The position numbers and the translations under genes are program-made. Under the pieces are notes generated by a model. The model did not search any database. It was not told the origin of the DNA and worked only from the letters and a program-made list of their open reading frames with translations. From Micrococcales bacterium (lineage in GTDB: Bacteria; Actinomycetota; Actinomycetes; Actinomycetales; Dermatophilaceae), in NCBI GenBank assembly GCA_030452775.1, contig JAKDLQ010000119.1, forward strand, positions 1-7,115: DNA of 7,115 nt, in the 5' to 3' direction. Shown here piece by piece: positions 5,619-7,115 of the stretch (the stretch's first letter is position 1; each line of letters begins with the position of its first letter).

Positions 5619-6032
5619 ATGGCGCACCCCCTGTCGATCGATCCCACCGACCCGCATCTGGCTCGGGTCCGCGAGATCTGCCTGGCCTTGCCCGAGGCCG
5701 ACGAGAAGATCTCCCACGGCCGCCCGAACTTCTTCACCACCAAGGTCTTCGCCGTCTTCGGTGGCGTCATCAAGGGCGACCATGATCCGGTGCGCTACGG
5801 CTGCTCGCTCATCGTCCTGCCTGACCCGGAGGACCGTCTGGCGCTGCTCGATGACGACCGTTTCTACGTTCCGGGCTACTACGGGCCCTATGGCTGGCTC
5901 GGCCTCGACTTCCGCCCGGCCGGGGGCGTCGAGCGGGTCGACTGGGTCGAGGTCGCCGAGCTCGTCGACGCCTCCTACCGTCGGACCGCCGGCAAACGCC
6001 TCATCGCCCAACTCGACACGCGAACGTCATGA
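5619..6032 (+). CDS. MmcQ/YjbR family protein
   Basis: 137 residues from the ATG at 5619; GTG codons at 5610 and 5613 would add two or three residues. The sequence matches the compact MmcQ/YjbR (CyaY-like) fold: an N-terminal helix LARVREICLALPEADEKISHGRPNFFT, then KVFAVFGGVIKG, LIVLPDPEDRLALLDDDRFYVPGYYGPYGWLGLDF, and a final helix VAELVDASYRRTAGKRLIAQL. The patterns HGRP.FF..KVFA and P.Y.GPYGW are characteristic. The family is often labelled DNA-binding because of its double-wing shape, but the molecular role of most members is unknown and no catalytic site is evident. It is soluble and cytoplasmic. The stop codon overlaps the next gene's ATG as ATGA, so translation of the two is probably coupled. 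Upstream is the phased 10-bp repeat and a possible leaderless promoter. Confidence 0.9.
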   Translation: MAHPLSIDPTDPHLARVREICLALPEADEKISHGRPNFFTTKVFAVFGGVIKGDHDPVRYGCSLIVLPDPEDRLALLDDDRFYVPGYYGPYGWLGLDFRPAGGVERVDWVEVAELVDASYRRTAGKRLIAQLDTRTS

Positions 6033-7039
6033 GGGCGTGGCACAGCCAGGACCGACACGTGGTCCGCGTCGAGTGGGGTCAGAGCGGCGCGCTGTCGCTG
6101 TGCCGGTATGCCGCTGAGCTCGGCTGCGCCGTCACCGCTGTCGTCGTCGATGTGCTGAGCTTCACCACCTGTGTCTCGGTCGCCGCCGATACCGGCATCA
6201 CGGTCCTGCCGTATCGGTGGCGGGACGAGGGCGCCGAGACCTTCGCGCACGCGCAGGACGCGACGCTTGCGCGAGCGCGCAGGGTGGCCGTCGTCGAGGG
6301 CGGGGTGAGCCTGTCTCCCGGCTCGATTCGCGCCGCCGAGGGCGTGCGCAGGCTCGTGCTGCCCTCCCCGAACGGCTCGACGATCAGCACGCTCCTCGCC
6401 GAGACGGGAGCCCGCGTGGTCGCCGCGTCACTTCGCAATCGGGCCGCTGTCGGACGCTGGCTCGCTGACCAACTCACCGTCACCGAGTCGATCGCCGCGG
6501 GCTCATCGGAGCCATCGGAGACCGCGGGGTCATCGGAGCCATCGGAGACCGCGGAGCCATCGGAGCCATCGGAGACCGCGGGGACCGCGGAGACCGCGGG
6601 GTCATCGGAGTCATCGGAGCCCGCGCAGTCATTGAGGGCTGCCGGCGACGCGCGTGCGGGCGACCATCCGGGGCCGGTGCTCCTCGTCGTCCCAGCCGGT
6701 GAGCGGTGGCCGGACGGGTCGCTGCGCCCGGCGATCGAGGATCTGTGGGGAGCCGGCGGTGTCATCGCCGAGCTCGCGGACACGCTCGGACACCACGCCG
6801 GACCTCCGCTGGTCTCCCCCGAGGCGCAGGCAGCGCTCGCGGCCTATCGCGACGTGGGCGACCGGCTCACCGAAGCGCTGGCCGAGTGCTCGAGCGGACG
6901 CGAACTCATCGCCCAGGGCTACGCCGACGACGTCAGCATCGCGGCTGAGCTCGATGCGAGCAGTCAGGCCCCGATCCTCACCGCCGGCGCCTTCCTTCCG
7001 CAAACACACCGAGAACTGGGCATGTCCCACCGGTTGTAG
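6029..7039 (+). CDS. ComB / 2-phosphosulfolactate phosphatase family protein with a repeat insertion
   Basis: 336 residues against roughly 230-270 usual for the family. ComB hydrolyses 2-phosphosulfolactate to sulfolactate in archaeal coenzyme M synthesis; coenzyme M is not expected in this kind of organism, so the substrate here is unknown. Family motifs: RVEWG (13-17), AVVVDVLSFTT (37-47, with the conserved Asp41), VLPYRWRDE, GGVSLSPGSI, VLPSPNGST (110-118), VVPAGERWPDGSLRPAIEDLWGAG (220-243) and CSSGRELIAQGYADDV with AAELDAS (287-311). All look intact, so activity is plausible. Between ASLRNRAAVGRWLADQL and VLLVVPAGE lies an insertion whose core (159-200) is fourteen tripeptides of the SSE, PSE and TAG/TAE types. 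The start is the ATG overlapping the previous stop codon; a GTG at 6059 with AGGA seven bases upstream is an alternative, ten residues shorter. It is the last gene of the plus-strand run. Confidence 0.9.
   Translation: MRAWHSQDRHVVRVEWGQSGALSLCRYAAELGCAVTAVVVDVLSFTTCVSVAADTGITVLPYRWRDEGAETFAHAQDATLARARRVAVVEGGVSLSPGSIRAAEGVRRLVLPSPNGSTISTLLAETGARVVAASLRNRAAVGRWLADQLTVTESIAAGSSEPSETAGSSEPSETAEPSEPSETAGTAETAGSSESSEPAQSLRAAGDARAGDHPGPVLLVVPAGERWPDGSLRPAIEDLWGAGGVIAELADTLGHHAGPPLVSPEAQAALAAYRDVGDRLTEALAECSSGRELIAQGYADDVSIAAELDASSQAPILTAGAFLPQTHRELGMSHRL
6503..6628 (+). repeat. Fourteen 9-bp tandem units (VNTR-like) within the ComB-family gene
   Basis: The tract is exactly 126 bp, fourteen in-frame 9-bp units of two related forms, (T/C)CATCGGAG and ACCGCGG(G/A)G. 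The order is SSE, PSE, TAG, SSE, PSE, TAE, PSE, PSE, TAG, TAE, TAG, SSE, SSE, PAQ. The first nine units form three 27-bp copies (6503-6529, 6530-6556, 6557-6583) differing at only one base from one to the next at most two positions, which indicates recent duplication. Because the unit is a multiple of three, length change would lengthen or shorten the protein without frameshift. Confidence 0.9.
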
Positions 7040-7041
7040 CC

Positions 7042-7063
7042 GGCGGGGTTGCCCCCTCCCGCC
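7042..7063 (+). terminator. GC-rich hairpin after the last gene (possible terminator)
   Basis: GGCGGG at 7042-7047 pairs with CCCGCC at 7058-7063 around a 10-base loop; an alternative tight stem is GGGG-TTG-CCCC at 7045-7055. It starts three bases after the stop codon of the ComB-family gene. No T tract follows, as is common for actinobacterial hairpins, so termination is likely but not certain. Confidence 0.45.
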
Positions 7064-7071
7064 TGATCGGG

Positions 7072-7113
7072 TCGAGGTAATCCCCCGCGCTCGGCCGCGA
7101 CGTTTCACCTCGA
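7072..7113. repeat. Inverted repeat TCGAGGT/ACCTCGA at the window edge
   Basis: Seven-base arms at 7072-7078 and 7107-7113 are separated by 28 bases. This could be part of a promoter or operator region of a gene beyond the window, or chance. No gene is visible in 7040-7115. Confidence 0.3.
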
Positions 7114-7115
7114 AC

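Noticed and set aside
4802..5773. 323-codon minus-strand frame opposite the DsbA-like gene
   Set aside because: Shadow frame; the Gly/Cys tail region gives an Ala-rich translation there with no domain.
6503..6628. The 9-bp array as a CRISPR or a phase-variation tract
   Set aside because: There are no spacers between the units, and the 9-bp period cannot switch the reading frame.
7040..7115. Possible tRNA on the minus strand (starts with a T-loop-like GTTCGAGG)
   Set aside because: No acceptor stem, anticodon arm or D arm could be folded; only a simple inverted repeat is present.

Overview
The window is about 70% G+C with strong third-position G/C bias. Its gene families are typical of a high-GC actinobacterium: an Abhydrolase_9 membrane hydrolase, a FrnE-like DsbA protein, an MmcQ/YjbR protein and an actinobacterial-type ComB homologue. 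The genus cannot be fixed from the sequence alone; an Intrasporangiaceae-like organism is a guess. There is no sign of a phage, IS element, CRISPR array, rRNA or tRNA. It reads as ordinary chromosomal DNA whose most unusual property is a set of short tandem repeats, most of them inside genes.

Layout. Bases 1-176 hold the last 57 codons of a membrane protein, probably a formate/nitrite (FNT) transporter. A minus-strand Lrp/AsnC regulator (245-763) is divergent from a plus-strand PLP-dependent trans-sulfuration enzyme of the cystathionine/methionine gamma-lyase fold (about 822-2126). An AT-rich patch between them carries a consensus -10 box inside an 18-bp dyad, so the regulator probably controls the enzyme and itself. 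A convergent minus-strand gene (2206-3900) encodes a five-helix membrane protein with a serine hydrolase domain. A 60-bp divergent spacer with a perfect 13-bp palindrome separates it from a plus-strand run of four genes: an Asp-nucleophile alpha/beta hydrolase (3961-4812), a FrnE-like DsbA oxidoreductase with a Gly/Cys-rich tail (4823-5569), a YjbR-fold protein (5619-6032) and a ComB/2-phosphosulfolactate phosphatase family protein (6029-7039). The first two are 10 bp apart and the last two overlap by ATGA. The 49-bp gap in the middle carries a phased 10-bp repeat and a plausible leaderless promoter, so the run may be two transcription units.

How the genes may work together. The Lrp/PLP-enzyme pair is a plausible amino-acid-responsive module for sulfur amino acid turnover. 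The four-gene run has no obvious single pathway. Thiol-redox (DsbA-like) and sulfonate-phosphatase-like (ComB) members hint at sulfur or redox chemistry, but that is inference.

The distinctive features are five short-period repeats, four of which add or alter protein sequence in frame. They are a 12-bp repeat extending the C-terminus of the PLP enzyme, a 9-bp repeat in the cap of the hydrolase, a 10-bp repeat that starts at the DsbA stop codon, fourteen 9-bp units inserted in the middle of the ComB homologue, and the Gly/Cys tail of the DsbA protein. I see no clear evidence of a wholly new multi-gene system. The strongest leads are the ComB insertion, the Gly/Cys tail and the phased repeat.
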